From assembly GCA_021780625.1 (NCBI GenBank), contig JAJXYI010000683.1:1-5382 (forward strand): a stretch of 5,382 nucleotides of DNA, given 5' to 3'. The DNA comes from a bacterium. GTDB taxonomy: Bacteria > Verrucomicrobiota > Verrucomicrobiae > Opitutales > Opitutaceae. Made by a program: the position numbers and the translations under genes. Below are positions 5,036 to 5,382 of the stretch, piece by piece. How positions within the stretch are numbered: position 1 is the stretch's first letter; every line of letters begins with the position of its first letter. The notes below the pieces were generated by a model. The model was given only the letters and a program-made list of their open reading frames with translations, made no database searches and was not told the origin of the DNA.

Positions 5036-5382
5036 GTGAAAGTCACCATCATCGGCGGCGGCGGCCGCGTGGGATCCAACGCGGCGTTCGCCCTGCAGTG
5101 CGCCGGAATCGTCTCTGAAATCCAGCTTCTCGACGCCAACGCCGACATGGCCGCGGGCGAGGCGCTCGACCTGCTTCACGGCGCTTCGCTCGCCGGGGAC
5201 CAGCGTATCTATGCGGGCGACTACGCGCGCGCCGCTGACAGCGACATTTTCCTCATCACGGCGGGACTCCGCCGAAAGCCGGACGAGTCCCGGCTCGACC
5301 TGATCAACCGCAACGTCGCGCTCTTCGACCAGATCGTCGGCTCGATCAAGACGGCGGGCTTCCGCAAGGACGCCCTGATCTT
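5036..5382 (+). CDS. NAD-dependent lactate/malate dehydrogenase family, 3' truncated
   Basis: The first 115 residues of an L-2-hydroxyacid dehydrogenase (LDH/MDH family), running off the right edge. The GTG at 5036 gives a start directly on the first Rossmann strand: VKVTIIGGGGRVGSNAAFAL has the glycine-rich NAD-binding loop, and LLDANADMAAGEALDLLHG follows, with the Asp that selects NAD over NADP. The mobile substrate loop reads ITAGLRRKPDESRLDL. Its second catalytic-region Arg (residue 86) is present, and the specificity position six residues earlier is Arg80 (5273-5275), as in malate dehydrogenases; lactate dehydrogenases usually have Gln there. The catalytic His lies beyond the window. 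In this operon the likely job is to recycle NADH made by the aldehyde dehydrogenase, by reducing a small carbonyl compound. Which one is not settled by the sequence. Confidence 0.9.
   Translation, partial: MKVTIIGGGGRVGSNAAFALQCAGIVSEIQLLDANADMAAGEALDLLHGASLAGDQRIYAGDYARAADSDIFLITAGLRRKPDESRLDLINRNVALFDQIVGSIKTAGFRKDALI

Overview
This is a GC-rich bacterial window with every gene on the + strand. It is an internal piece of a bacterial microcompartment (BMC) operon of the planctomycete/verrucomicrobial (PVM) type. The order is acetate-kinase-family gene (5' truncated), BMC-H hexamer shell protein, BMC-P vertex protein 1, CoA-acylating aldehyde dehydrogenase, BMC-P 2, BMC-P 3, class II sugar-phosphate aldolase, and an NAD-dependent lactate/malate-dehydrogenase-family gene (3' truncated). 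One BMC-H with three different BMC-P genes, no BMC-T, and a class II aldolase as the aldehyde source is the known signature of PVM compartments. High GC, weak or absent Shine-Dalgarno sequences and this gene order fit Verrucomicrobiota (Opitutus-like) best. That taxonomic call is inference.

Layout: 1-1036 acetate kinase; 1037-1077 short G-poor leader; 1078-1374 BMC-H; 1375-1488 the largest gap (114 bp), GC-rich with nested inverted repeats; 1489-1788 BMC-P1; 1805-3256 aldehyde dehydrogenase; 3259-3525 BMC-P2 (2-bp gap); 3532-3828 BMC-P3 (6-bp gap); 3829-3865 leader; 3866-4993 aldolase; 4994-5035 leader; 5036 to the window end, dehydrogenase. No gene-free stretch exceeds 300 bases. No tRNA, rRNA, CRISPR array, insertion sequence or origin was seen.

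Working model, from known PVM compartments plus the motifs seen here: a deoxysugar such as L-fucose or L-rhamnose is phosphorylated outside this window. The aldolase cleaves the ketose-1-phosphate to dihydroxyacetone phosphate and L-lactaldehyde. The acylating dehydrogenase turns lactaldehyde into lactyl-CoA with NADH formation. A phosphotransacylase (not in this window) would make the acyl phosphate, and the divergent acetate kinase would recover ATP and release the acid. The last gene would recycle NADH to NAD+. The shell proteins keep the toxic aldehyde and the cofactor pools enclosed. The aldehyde dehydrogenase (N-terminal) and the aldolase (C-terminal) each carry a linker-tethered amphipathic helix typical of encapsulation peptides.

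The class of system is known. The points most worth a second look are the unusual active site of the acetate kinase, the composite aldolase with an extra N-terminal segment and a CxxC tail, the malate-type residue in the terminal dehydrogenase, and a structured gap just after the BMC-H gene.
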